A stretch of 64,000 nucleotides of DNA from Geobacter sp. SVR (GTDB lineage: Bacteria; Desulfobacterota; Desulfuromonadia; Geobacterales; Pseudopelobacteraceae), in NCBI RefSeq assembly GCF_016865365.1, contig NZ_AP024469.1, forward strand, positions 666,001 to 730,000, written 5' to 3'. The notes under the pieces were generated by a model, which was not told the origin of the DNA, ran no database searches, and saw only the letters and a list, made by a program, of their open reading frames with translations. Each line of letters begins with the position of its first letter. Positions within the stretch are counted from its first letter, which is position 1. Positions 34,583-42,440 of the stretch are shown one piece after another. The position numbers and the translations under genes are program-made.

Positions 34583-35655
34583 TGCGTATCGCCGTGATCG
34601 CCATAACCCGCAACGGCGCACTGCTGGGGCGGAAATTGCGGGAGGGACTGCCGGAGGTGGAGCTGCATGTCGCCAACCGCTATGCCGGCCAGGCAGGATC
34701 ACTGCGGCACACGTTCGAGCCGTCAGGCCTGAAGGAACTGATCGCCGCGCTGTGGCACCGGGTGGACGGCCTGGTTTTCATCATGGCCAGCGGGATCGTG
34801 GTGCGCCTGATCGCTCCCCACCTGGAATCCAAGGAGAGCGATCCGGCCGTGGTAGTGATGGACGAAGGGAGCCGGTTCGCCATCTCCCTCCTGTCGGGGC
34901 ATCTGGGAGGAGCCAACGAACTGGCCGAGCGGTGTGCCTTTGTGAGCGGGGCCCGGGCAGTGATCACCACCGCCACGGATGTCAATGACCTGCCCGCTTT
35001 CGACATGCTTGCCAAGGAGCAGGGCTGGGGGATCGACGACCTCTCCCGCGTCAAGGTGCTCAACCGCCTGCTGCTGGATGGGGAGGAGATCGCCGTGGTC
35101 GATCCGAGCGGGCGCACCCGCAGCTGGTTTCGCGGGCGCGGGCGGCTCAGCTTTTACGACACCTTCGCCAAGGCGAGCGACAGCCGTGCCGCAGGGGTAT
35201 TGTTCGTCACCAACCGCCACATCCCCCCCCAGACCCGGCCGGACAACCTGCTGATCTTGCGCCCGCGCGATCTGGTGCTCGGCATCGGCTGCAACCGGGG
35301 CACCCCCCTGGAGGAGATGGAGGCGTTTATCGGACAGCAGTTGCGGCGGATACTGCTCTCTCTGCAGAGCGTCTGCTGTATCGCCACGGCCGAGGCCAAG
35401 CGCGGGGAACCCGGCCTGGAGGCCTACGCGGAACGGCTGGGCGTTCCGATACGCTACTATGCCAGCGAGGAACTCAACCGCGTGGCCGGGCCGTCGCCCC
35501 CCTCGGCACATGCCCTGGCAGCCATCGGCGCCGCGGGCGTTGCGGAGCCTGCCGCCATCCTGGCTTCGGGAGGGGGTACGCTGCTGCTGAAGAAGGTCAA
35601 ATCCGACAACGTCACCCTGGCGGTGGCGGAGCTGTGTGGGGGGCGTCATGCCTGA
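34582..35655 (+). CDS. cbiG: Cobalt-precorrin-5A hydrolase CbiG
   Basis: CbiG opens the delta-lactone ring and releases acetaldehyde, a step specific to anaerobic cobalamin synthesis. The 357-residue protein has the CbiG N-terminal domain (RHTFEPSGLKELIAALW, GLVFIMASGIVVRLIAPHLESKESDPAVVVMDEG, SLLSGHLGGANELA), a middle domain, and the CbiG C-terminal domain (LVLGIGCNRGTPLEEMEAFI, YASEELNRV). The ATG overlaps the cobM stop (TGATG). Its 3' end overlaps pdxA by eight bases. Confidence 0.94.
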   Translation: MRIAVIAITRNGALLGRKLREGLPEVELHVANRYAGQAGSLRHTFEPSGLKELIAALWHRVDGLVFIMASGIVVRLIAPHLESKESDPAVVVMDEGSRFAISLLSGHLGGANELAERCAFVSGARAVITTATDVNDLPAFDMLAKEQGWGIDDLSRVKVLNRLLLDGEEIAVVDPSGRTRSWFRGRGRLSFYDTFAKASDSRAAGVLFVTNRHIPPQTRPDNLLILRPRDLVLGIGCNRGTPLEEMEAFIGQQLRRILLSLQSVCCIATAEAKRGEPGLEAYAERLGVPIRYYASEELNRVAGPSPPSAHALAAIGAAGVAEPAAILASGGGTLLLKKVKSDNVTLAVAELCGGRHA

Positions 35656-36655
35656 AATTCCGGTCAAGCCGGTTATTGCCATCACCATGGGGGATCCCTG
35701 CGGGGTCGGCCCGGAAATCATCGTCAAGGCGCTGCAGAACCCTGCGGTGGCGGGGCGCTGCATCCCCTTCGTGATCGGTGATGGAAACGCCCTGGAAAGG
35801 GGGCTGGCAGTATGCCGGTCATCCCTGGCCATCCGGGAGATCTTCGCCCCCGGGGAGGCACACCTGCTTCCACCGGGCTCGATCCCGCTCCTGGCGCTCT
35901 CCCGCCTGGATGAGGGAGACCTGCTGTACGGCCGCCCAACAGCGGCCAGTGGCGATGCGGCTTTCCGCTATATCTGCACCGCGGCCCGCTTCTGCCTCGA
36001 TGGCAGTGTGGCCGCCATGGCCACGGCGCCGATCAGCAAGGAAGCCATGCACCGGGCAGGACACGACTATCCCGGACATACCGAGCTGCTGGCGGAGCTG
36101 TGCGGTTCGGACGATTATGTGATGATGCTGGCGGGAGAAGTGCTGCGGGTCAGCCTGGTGACGATTCACGAGGCCTTGAAGGATGTGCCGGCCCTGATCG
36201 ACGTCGAGCAGGTGCTGAAGACCATCCGGGTTACTGCCGCAGGCGTGGCCCGCCTGACCGGCAGGCAGCGTCCGCGTCTGGCTGTCGCGGCTCTGAACCC
36301 CCATTGCGGCGAGGGGGGGATGTTCGGCCGCGAGGAGCATGACATCATCGCCCCTGCCATCGCCGCGGCACAACGTGCCGGGATCGACGCGGTGGGCCCT
36401 CTGTCTGCCGATACGCTCTTTTATTTCGCCCGGCAGGGGCAGTACGACGGCGTGGTGGCCATGTACCACGACCAGGGCTTGATTCCCCTGAAGATGCTGC
36501 ACTTCGACGACGCGGTCAATATCACCCTGGGGCTGCCGATCATCCGCACCTCGGTCGACCACGGCACCGCCTACGACTTGGCCGGGACCGGCCGTGCCTC
36601 GGAGCGGAGCATGCTGGCGGCCATCACCATGGCGGTGGACATGGCCGGCCACTGA
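35648..36655 (+). CDS. pdxA: 4-hydroxythreonine-4-phosphate dehydrogenase PdxA
   Basis: PdxA oxidises 4-phosphohydroxy-L-threonine in the DXP-dependent vitamin B6 pathway. The 335-residue product shows ITMGDPCGVGPEII at the N-terminus, and metal-binding histidines in GHTELLAELC, AMYHDQGLIPLKML and SVDHGTAYDLAGTGRA, along with NPHCGEGGMFGREE. It overlaps cbiG, so a B6 gene is coupled to cobalamin genes. A PdxA2-like sugar-acid enzyme is a less likely alternative, since no DUF1537 kinase is adjacent. Confidence 0.92.
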   Translation: MPEIPVKPVIAITMGDPCGVGPEIIVKALQNPAVAGRCIPFVIGDGNALERGLAVCRSSLAIREIFAPGEAHLLPPGSIPLLALSRLDEGDLLYGRPTAASGDAAFRYICTAARFCLDGSVAAMATAPISKEAMHRAGHDYPGHTELLAELCGSDDYVMMLAGEVLRVSLVTIHEALKDVPALIDVEQVLKTIRVTAAGVARLTGRQRPRLAVAALNPHCGEGGMFGREEHDIIAPAIAAAQRAGIDAVGPLSADTLFYFARQGQYDGVVAMYHDQGLIPLKMLHFDDAVNITLGLPIIRTSVDHGTAYDLAGTGRASERSMLAAITMAVDMAGH

Positions 36656-36728
36656 GGCCGTACGTACCGCTGCCGGAGTATCTTTTTGCTGCACTGCAAT
36701 GACATATCGCTGTTTCCCGGAGGAAGCC

Positions 36729-37136
36729 ATGCCCATGGCCGAGTGGAATGATTCGTTCAGGCTGGGTGTCGATCAGTTCGATGAGCATCATCGGCATCTG
36801 TTTTCACTGTTCAACAAAACCTATGACATCTTCGTGCTGGAACGGCCCCGGCATCATTTGGCCCCGGTGCTCGACGAACTGCTCGACTACGCCACCTATC
36901 ATTTTGCGGCCGAAGAGGCCTGGATGCAGCAGCACAACTATCCGCAACGCCGGGAACATGCCGAAGAACACGAAAGGTTTTGCGAGCGGATCAGTGAACT
37001 CAATCGGGGGTTCTCCAAGGGCAAGACCCCAGTGACCCTGGAGGTATTGAAGTTTCTGCAGGGGTGGCTGGTTGAGCACATCCTGAAGCGGGACAGGGAA
37101 TATGGGCTTTTCCTGGCGGCACGAGAGACGGCTTAG
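36729..37136 (+). CDS. Bacteriohemerythrin
   Basis: The 135-residue four-helix protein should bind oxygen at a diiron site. The ligands are visible: His in the first helix (FDEHHRHLF), HFAAEEAWM (HxxxE), HAEEH (HxxxH) and VEHILKRDREY (HxxxxD). Such proteins carry or sense oxygen in microaerophilic and anaerobic bacteria. The ATG at 36729 has GGAGG five bases upstream; the frame extends backward without support. A strong terminator follows. The second hemerythrin in the window (38886) is only distantly similar. Confidence 0.93.
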   Translation: MPMAEWNDSFRLGVDQFDEHHRHLFSLFNKTYDIFVLERPRHHLAPVLDELLDYATYHFAAEEAWMQQHNYPQRREHAEEHERFCERISELNRGFSKGKTPVTLEVLKFLQGWLVEHILKRDREYGLFLAARETA

Positions 37137-37196
37137 ATTCTCCTGTTGATGGGGTCGCGATCCGCCTGCGGCCTCCCTCCTGCAACTCCTCAAAAG

Positions 37197-37228
37197 AAGA
37201 GGGCGAAGCAACCCACTTCGCCCTCTTT
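37197..37228. terminator. Terminator between hemerythrin and the YchJ-like gene
   Basis: A perfect 12-base-pair stem (AAGAGGGCGAAG with CTTCGCCCTCTT) has a seven-base loop and is followed by TATT; it separates converging genes. Confidence 0.88.
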
Positions 37229-37288
37229 ATTCCAACCCTGCGGTTTAAAAACCGCTTCAGTCGAATCTGCAGTTCCCTGCCAACCGCA

Positions 37289-37771
37289 TCATTTTCCGCA
37301 ACACTTTTTGAACTTGAGCCCACTGCCGCAGGTGCAGGGATCGTTGCGGCCGATCTTGGCGACCGTGATCGGTTTCGGTTTTACCATCCTGCCATCGGTA
37401 AAGTACCATCGTCCATTTTCACGTTTGAATTGGGCGCACTCATGGTGTTCGCGCGCCACGCCCTGCTCCCTGAAGCGGGCAACGAATTCAACCTCACCCC
37501 TGTCATCATCCCGACTCCCCCCAGCCGTCTCCAGAATCCGGAGCTCCTGCCATTCGGAATTCCTGGCCCATTCCTCGGTCCCCTTGTGATCGTAGCCCCG
37601 GCGATGGTCGGGATGGGTACTTTCGAACAGGAAATCAGTCTGCACGTAAACGTGGGCGGTGTAGCGCGCCCTCATCAGTTTTTCCGCCGTTTCGGCCGGA
37701 TGTACGCCGGTAATGGCAGGTTCGCAGCAATCGGCATAGGTCAGGCCGCTTCCGCAGGGACAGCTGTTCAT
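37289..37771 (-). CDS. YchJ-family protein with two SEC-C motifs
   Basis: The 160-residue protein has a zinc-binding SEC-C motif at each end: [13 protein letters not shown] at the N-terminus and [18 protein letters not shown] at the C-terminus. The middle is the UPF0225/YchJ NTF2-like domain ([23 protein letters not shown] in part; W-rich strands; EVEFVARF). The function is unknown; the SEC-C domain of SecA binds SecB and ribosomes. AAGGAG lies nine bases before the ATG at 37771. Confidence 0.93.
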   Translation of the reverse strand: MNSCPCGSGLTYADCCEPAITGVHPAETAEKLMRARYTAHVYVQTDFLFESTHPDHRRGYDHKGTEEWARNSEWQELRILETAGGSRDDDRGEVEFVARFREQGVAREHHECAQFKRENGRWYFTDGRMVKPKPITVAKIGRNDPCTCGSGLKFKKCCGK

Positions 37772-37893
37772 AGCATGTATCTCCTTCCTGGTGTCATTCC
37801 TGATTGGCCTATTGCGGTGCCATACTCCCCTGCCGCCTGTCAAATGTTTTCTGTGATGCCTGTCCATAGGGATGTTCATGGATATGCGTCCGG

Positions 37894-37936
37894 TGTGACA
37901 GGTGTCACAGGGTTTTTTTACGTTCCGGACTAGTAT
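37894..37936 (+). promoter_or_regulatory. CRP/FNR-type palindrome and -10 element for the fn3 lipoprotein gene
   Basis: TGTGACAGGTGTCACA at 37894-37909 is a perfect TGTGA-N6-TCACA palindrome. A -10-like TAGTAT lies at 37931-37936. If transcription starts seven bases after it, near 37943, the palindrome is centred at about -41.5, the class II activator position. No good -35 hexamer exists, which fits activator dependence. The leader to the ATG at 38038 is about 95 bases. Confidence 0.6.
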
Positions 37937-38037
37937 GGGCTATCGCAGCACGGGGGAGAATTTCACTCCCTCTGCCGCAAGACCCTGGCCGGATGTTTCG
38001 GCCTCCGATTTCAAACGATTGTGAAGGGAGATGATGC

Positions 38038-38466
38038 ATGCGGAAATTCAAAAGTTTTTCAATTCTTGTTCTGTCCTTGATGGTGATGATGAGTACTTTG
38101 GTCGGATGCGGCGGTGGAGGTGGCGGCGGAGGCCAGTCGGCAGCCAGCGGTATATCTTCCAATGCAGGGCAGCCTGGTGATGCCGGGCAGCCAGGTGCGG
38201 TAAGCGGAGCCACGACCAAGGTGGTGAACCTGGCATGGGATCCCTCCACCAACCAGGATGGTACACCCCTGTCGAATCTGGCCGGATACAAGGTTCACTA
38301 CGGAACGACATCCGGGACATATACCTCCGTGGTCACGGTGGACCAGGGAAACACTGCGGCGGTGAATATCAGCGAGCCCGGCACCTATTATTTCGTGGTT
38401 ACCGCGCTCGATTCCGATGGTAATGAGAGCGGTTATTCCCAGGAGGTCAGCACCGTCGTTTCATAG
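38038..38466 (+). CDS. Small lipoprotein with fibronectin type III domain
   Basis: The 142-residue product has a lipoprotein signal (LSLMVMMSTLVGC), a run of eight glycines after the lipidated Cys, a Gly/Ala/Gln linker, and one fn3-like domain (VNLAWDPSTNQ, LAGYKVHYGTTSGTYT, YYFVVTALDSDGNESGYS). Such domains occur on surface proteins in Geobacter-type bacteria; the binding partner is unknown. GGGAG lies nine bases before the ATG. The gene stands alone between the CRP-type site and a strong terminator. Confidence 0.85.
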   Translation: MRKFKSFSILVLSLMVMMSTLVGCGGGGGGGGQSAASGISSNAGQPGDAGQPGAVSGATTKVVNLAWDPSTNQDGTPLSNLAGYKVHYGTTSGTYTSVVTVDQGNTAAVNISEPGTYYFVVTALDSDGNESGYSQEVSTVVS

Positions 38467-38495
38467 CCGGCAAAGGTCCGCAGCCTGCCGCACTA

Positions 38496-38530
38496 ACGAA
38501 AAAAGCCCGCACAAGCGGGCTTCTTTCGTT
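38496..38530. terminator. Terminator between the fn3 lipoprotein gene and flgM
   Basis: GCCCGC-ACAA-GCGGGC forms the core hairpin, extended by AACGAAA / TTTCGTT outer pairing and A/T-rich flanks. It lies between converging genes and can serve both. Confidence 0.85.
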
Positions 38531-38545
38531 CTGCTGTAGAAAAAG

Positions 38546-38833
38546 CTATTCCTTGATGGCGTTGAGGATCTTGCTGGCAACATCCTTGCCGCTGATGTTG
38601 TAGCTGCCGGAAGCCAACTGTTCCCGGATGGCGGCTACCCTGGCACGCCGGATTTCCTCATCGTCCTCTGCCGGTGCGGCGGCCGGCTGCTCCAAGGCCT
38701 TGGAAAGGGTTACGCTGAAGGCAGGGTCTGACGATGCGGCTGTCCGCTCATCTTCCTTCGTACGGGCTGGCCCTCTTCTGTGTATCTTTTCATTCGGCAG
38801 CATGGTGTTGATTGTTCCGGCTTCGATCTTCAT
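38546..38833 (-). CDS. flgM: Anti-sigma-28 factor FlgM
   Basis: The 95-residue protein has a disordered, polar N-terminal half and the FlgM C-terminal signature RVAAIREQLASGSYNISGKD followed by VASKILNAI, the part that binds the flagellar sigma factor FliA. FlgM holds FliA inactive until the hook is complete and FlgM is exported. AAGGAG lies six bases before the ATG at 38833, and a FliA-type promoter at 38869-38895 is placed to drive it. No other flagellar gene is nearby. Confidence 0.85.
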   Translation of the reverse strand: MKIEAGTINTMLPNEKIHRRGPARTKEDERTAASSDPAFSVTLSKALEQPAAAPAEDDEEIRRARVAAIREQLASGSYNISGKDVASKILNAIKE

Positions 38834-38868
38834 GGCAGACTCCTTGGTCTGTGTCCTGATACCATCTC

Positions 38869-38895
38869 TTATCGGTAATTCAATTTCAATCTTTA
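38869..38895 (-). promoter_or_regulatory. Sigma-28 (FliA) promoter for flgM
   Basis: On the minus strand TAAA, a 15-base spacer and ACCGATAA match the FliA consensus TAAA-N15-GCCGATAA at 11 of 12 positions. The -35 part lies inside the last codons of the upstream hemerythrin gene. Transcription would begin near 38861. Confidence 0.8.
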
Positions 38896-39299
38896 TTGTA
38901 ACCGGTCTGTTCCCGGATAAAGGCCGCATACACCATGTCAGTCCCTTTGATGTGGCTGGAAAGCCAGTCCAGCAGGAAATCGAGGGTGTTTCTGCCGAGA
39001 TCCTCTCCATCCAGCAAACCCTCCTGAATCTGGCTCAGCCGTGTCACGTAAAAATCGTGCTCCTGGCAATGCATGGGTAGACCGGGGAAATTGTGCCGCA
39101 TCATCAGGGCCTCCTCATCCGTGAAATGGTTGCCCACGTAGCGGATCAACTCTTGAAGAACCCCCCCGATCATTGCTTTGGCAGTGCCCTTCTCAACAGC
39201 CTCATCCAGATCGTTGATCAGCGCGACGAGTTGCCGGTGTTGCTGGTCGATCTTGGGCAGTCCGGTGTCGAAACTCTGATCCAGTGTGAATCGCGCCAT
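38886..39299 (-). CDS. Bacteriohemerythrin (second copy)
   Basis: The 137-residue protein has the diiron ligands IDQQHRQLV, HFTDEEALM (HxxxE), HCQEH (HxxxH) and SSHIKGTDMVY (HxxxxD). It starts with ARFTLDQSFDTGLPKIDQQH, a normal hemerythrin N-terminus. The gene lies nine bases after the M16 partner gene and just before flgM, whose promoter overlaps its 3' end; a link to oxygen-guided motility is possible but not shown. Confidence 0.93.
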   Translation of the reverse strand: MARFTLDQSFDTGLPKIDQQHRQLVALINDLDEAVEKGTAKAMIGGVLQELIRYVGNHFTDEEALMMRHNFPGLPMHCQEHDFYVTRLSQIQEGLLDGEDLGRNTLDFLLDWLSSHIKGTDMVYAAFIREQTGYNKD

Positions 39300-39308
39300 G
39301 CTCTTCTC

Positions 39309-40739
39309 CTATTCTCCGGTAAGGTCCTGTCTCAGATCGATTTCGTGAACGCTTCCGAAGGTCGACAGCGGCATGTCGAACCTGGCGGCGTCGCCGACCA
39401 CGATCAGTTTGAAGGCAGCGGGCTTCAGGTACTTGCGGGCGGCAGCCAGCACATCGTCTTTGGTTACCCTGGCGATCCTGTCCCGGTATGTTTCCAGGTA
39501 ATCGGGGGGATAATCGTAGAACTCGAGCCTGGCTCGCTGCGTAACGATGGTTGCCGGACTGGTAAACCCGAACATGAAGGAGTTGATGATGTATTCGCGG
39601 GCGGACTTCAGTTCCTGATCGGTGATCGGTTTTCTGGTCATGTCCGCGATAATGTCTTTCATGAGGGTAATCGTCCTGCCGGTGGTTCCCGCCTTGGTTT
39701 CGGTGGTGGCCACGAAATTACCGGTAAAACGGCGTCCGATATCGAAATGGCTGTCGACGTTATAGGCCAGCCCCTGGTTGGTGCGGATCTCCATGGTCAG
39801 GCGCGAGGTGAAGCTGCCCCCGAGAATGTAATCGAGAACACGGACGGCATAGAGATCGGGGTTGTCCTTACGCAGGCCCAGGTGTCCCATGCGGATGACG
39901 GTCTGATTGACGTCCTTGCGGGCATACAGGACCTCCGGGGCGAATTTCGGCTCCGGCTGGGGAATGGCCGGCAGTGCCAGGGGGGGCGCGGCCGAGGCGG
40001 GGCCGAACACGGCGTTCAACTCCTTCAGCATGGCCCCCCGCTCAAAATCGCCGGAAACCGCCAGGATGATGTTGTCCACCCGGTAAAAACGGCGGTGGAA
40101 ATCGATCAGGTCCTGTCTGGTGACGGCATTGACCGACGAGAAGGTAGGCACGACACCCAGCGGATGACCGGAGTAGATGGCCTTGGTCATTTCGCGGTCG
40201 GCAAGCTCCTTGGGGTCGTCATTCTGGCGGCGCAGCCCCTCGATCATCTGCTTGCGGGCGATGTCCACGCGTTTCTCGCTGAAGTCCGGCCGCAGCAGCA
40301 CATCCGCAAAGATCCGCAAGGTGCGGCTGAAATTCCTGGTGAGCGAGGTCAGCATGACCGTACCCATATCGCTGTTGATGCTGCTTTCCACTGCCGAAGC
40401 CATGAATTCCAGCTCTTCGTCCATCTTGTCCGGAGCGAGTCCGCCGGCGCCGCCGCTGCGCATGACGCTGCCGGTCATGGAGGCCAGGCCTGCCTTGCCG
40501 GGGGGCTCGTAGACCGAACCGGTACGCGCCATGGCACTGATATTGATGATCGGCAGCTCAGGGTCGCTCAGCAGGTAAACCGGCATGCCGCAGTCCAGCA
40601 CGACCCGCTCCGCTTTGGGAATGTCGTAGCGCAGGGGAGCAAAGGTCATGGTGCGGGGATCGGCCGCCCCCTGGCCGGCTGCAAAGGCTGGCCAGACAGC
40701 ACAGAGAGTGATGCACAGAGAGATGATCAGCCTCTTCAT
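39309..40739 (-). CDS. M16-family peptidase homologue, inactive partner, periplasmic
   Basis: The 476-residue product has a signal peptide (LIISLCITLCAVWPAFA) and two M16 domains, but the zinc motif is lost: the equivalent position reads GLASMTGSVMRSGG in place of HxxEH. The second domain is well kept (VNQTVIRMGHLGLRKDNPD, FTSRLTMEIRTNQGLAYNVDS). In paired M16 systems one subunit is catalytic and the other supports substrate binding. Its ATG overlaps the stop of the active partner (40736), so the two are coupled and probably form a heterodimer. Confidence 0.9.
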   Translation of the reverse strand: MKRLIISLCITLCAVWPAFAAGQGAADPRTMTFAPLRYDIPKAERVVLDCGMPVYLLSDPELPIINISAMARTGSVYEPPGKAGLASMTGSVMRSGGAGGLAPDKMDEELEFMASAVESSINSDMGTVMLTSLTRNFSRTLRIFADVLLRPDFSEKRVDIARKQMIEGLRRQNDDPKELADREMTKAIYSGHPLGVVPTFSSVNAVTRQDLIDFHRRFYRVDNIILAVSGDFERGAMLKELNAVFGPASAAPPLALPAIPQPEPKFAPEVLYARKDVNQTVIRMGHLGLRKDNPDLYAVRVLDYILGGSFTSRLTMEIRTNQGLAYNVDSHFDIGRRFTGNFVATTETKAGTTGRTITLMKDIIADMTRKPITDQELKSAREYIINSFMFGFTSPATIVTQRARLEFYDYPPDYLETYRDRIARVTKDDVLAAARKYLKPAAFKLIVVGDAARFDMPLSTFGSVHEIDLRQDLTGE

Positions 40740-42286
40740 TTAGCGGCCCCCCCTTTTTTGGTGATCAGCCCGATCATGCGGTTCTCACGGGTGAAGTAAT
40801 CGCGTGCCACGCGCTGGATGTCGGCCGGCGTGACCGCAGCCACCTTGTGGCGGTACTCGATCATGTAGCGCCAGGTGCCGGCAACCGCCTCATATTCGGT
40901 CAGATTGCGGGCCAGGCCGCCGTTGGTACCCATGCGGCGGGCTTCCTCGTATTCAATCCTGTTGAGGATGCGCTGCAGTTCCCCCTGTGATACCGGAGCG
41001 ATCTTCAGCAGCTCCAGCTCGGTCAGGATGGCTGCCTCCACCTCCTGCACCGTGTGGGGAGCACGGGGAGTGGCATTCAGCACCAGCAGATTCGGATAGC
41101 GGCGGCCGGGTGCGTCGAACACGCCGACGTCGGTTGCCAGTTGCTGTTCGATCACCAGTTTCTTGTAAAGGCGGGATGTCCGTCCCTGCCCCAGGATCAT
41201 GCTGATCACTTCGAAGATGTAGTCGTCCGGTTCATTGATGGCCGGCTTGTGGAAACCCATGATCAGGGTCGGCTCGGCTTCGGCCACCAGTTCCATGCGC
41301 CGTTCACCCCCCTGTTTCGGCTCTTCGGTCGTTACCGGGAGGGTGGGCTTGCCGGGGACGATGTCGCCGAAGTAACGCTCCACCAGCGCGATGGTCTTCT
41401 TGGTGTCGATATCGCCGACAATCGCCACGATGGAGTTGTTGGGGGCATAGTAATTGTGAAAGAACTGCTCGGCCTTGGTGCGGGTCAGCCCTTCGATGTC
41501 CGACATCCAGCCGATGGTCGGCTGACCGTAGGGATGCGCCAGAAAACCGGCAGCCACGAACGTCTCCCACAATTTGCTCTCGGGATCGGCATCGTAGGAG
41601 CGGCGCCGCTCCTCCATCACCACCGACCGCTCGGTGTAAAATTCGCGCAGCACTGCATTCTTCATGCGGTCGGACTCTATTGCGGCCCACAGTTCCAGCT
41701 TGTTTGAGGGCAGGCTGATCAGGTACGTGGTGCCGTCCCGGCTGGTAAAGGCGTTATATCCCACGCCGCCATTCTTGGAATATATCTCAAAGAATTCGTC
41801 CTTGATGACGTATTTCGAGGCTTCCGCCTCCAGGGTAGCGAGCCGCTTTTCCAGATCGGCGATCCGGGCCGTATCCGCCTTGGCGCCCCTGGCCCTTTCC
41901 GCCATCAAGGCCTGGGCAGTCTGTTCGATCTTGTCCAGGATCGGCTTTTCGGCGGCATAGTTGGTGGTGCCCAGGGTGGTGGTGCCTTTGAAGAGCATAT
42001 GCTCCAGCATGTGGGCAATGCCCCGCTCGTCGCTGCGTTCGTCGACGCTGCCCACGCGGAAACGGATCCAGGCCGAGACGGTCGGCGAGGTGTGGCGTTC
42101 CACCAGGAGGAGCTTCATGCCGTTTTTAAGGGTGTGCTCCACGACCTTTTCCTCCAGGGTCGCCTTGGATGCGGTCGCGGGTGCCCCGGCCGCGGTCTCC
42201 GAAACGGTGAGGGACGCAGGAGTGGCGGCCAACAGAGGGGAACACCACAGATTCAGGGATACCAGCAGCAGTAACAGTCGTTTCAT
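40736..42286 (-). CDS. M16-family zinc peptidase, active partner, periplasmic
   Basis: The 516-residue protein has a signal peptide (LLLLLVSLNLWCSPLLA), the zinc motif HMLEH in GIAHMLEHMLFKGTTTLG, and the distal Glu in VVMEERRRS. An insertion rich in charged helices (AERARGAKADTARIADLEKR and following) sits between the zinc motif and the Glu, which is typical of the secreted bacterial pair. It probably degrades peptides or misfolded proteins in the periplasm with the inactive partner downstream. The family B repeat at 42361 precedes it. Confidence 0.94.
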   Translation of the reverse strand: MKRLLLLLVSLNLWCSPLLAATPASLTVSETAAGAPATASKATLEEKVVEHTLKNGMKLLLVERHTSPTVSAWIRFRVGSVDERSDERGIAHMLEHMLFKGTTTLGTTNYAAEKPILDKIEQTAQALMAERARGAKADTARIADLEKRLATLEAEASKYVIKDEFFEIYSKNGGVGYNAFTSRDGTTYLISLPSNKLELWAAIESDRMKNAVLREFYTERSVVMEERRRSYDADPESKLWETFVAAGFLAHPYGQPTIGWMSDIEGLTRTKAEQFFHNYYAPNNSIVAIVGDIDTKKTIALVERYFGDIVPGKPTLPVTTEEPKQGGERRMELVAEAEPTLIMGFHKPAINEPDDYIFEVISMILGQGRTSRLYKKLVIEQQLATDVGVFDAPGRRYPNLLVLNATPRAPHTVQEVEAAILTELELLKIAPVSQGELQRILNRIEYEEARRMGTNGGLARNLTEYEAVAGTWRYMIEYRHKVAAVTPADIQRVARDYFTRENRMIGLITKKGGAAK

Positions 42287-42360
42287 GCAGCACCTCGAAT
42301 CAAGGGTTTAAGTTAAATAAAAATACAAATGGATACAGCGAAAACCGGAAAATAAATTTT

Positions 42361-42410
42361 ACAGGGATGTACAGGATAGACAGCTTATTTTCTCCTGTAC
42401 ATCCCCGTAA
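42361..42410. repeat. Dispersed inverted repeat, family B copy 2
   Basis: ACAGGGATGTACAGGATAGA on the left pairs with TCCTGTACATCCCCGTAA on the right across a 12-base loop, giving a compact hairpin. It lies between mlaD and the M16 pair and may act as a terminator or boundary. It is the same family as 29941 and 45582. Confidence 0.8.
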
Positions 42411-42440
42411 CGTGCTTTTGAGAGGGTACATTTTTTCGGA

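Noticed and set aside
39093..40799. A 568-codon plus-strand open frame
   Set aside because: It lies opposite the inactive M16 subunit and hemerythrin genes, which have clear family motifs; GC-rich codon bias explains the open antisense frame.
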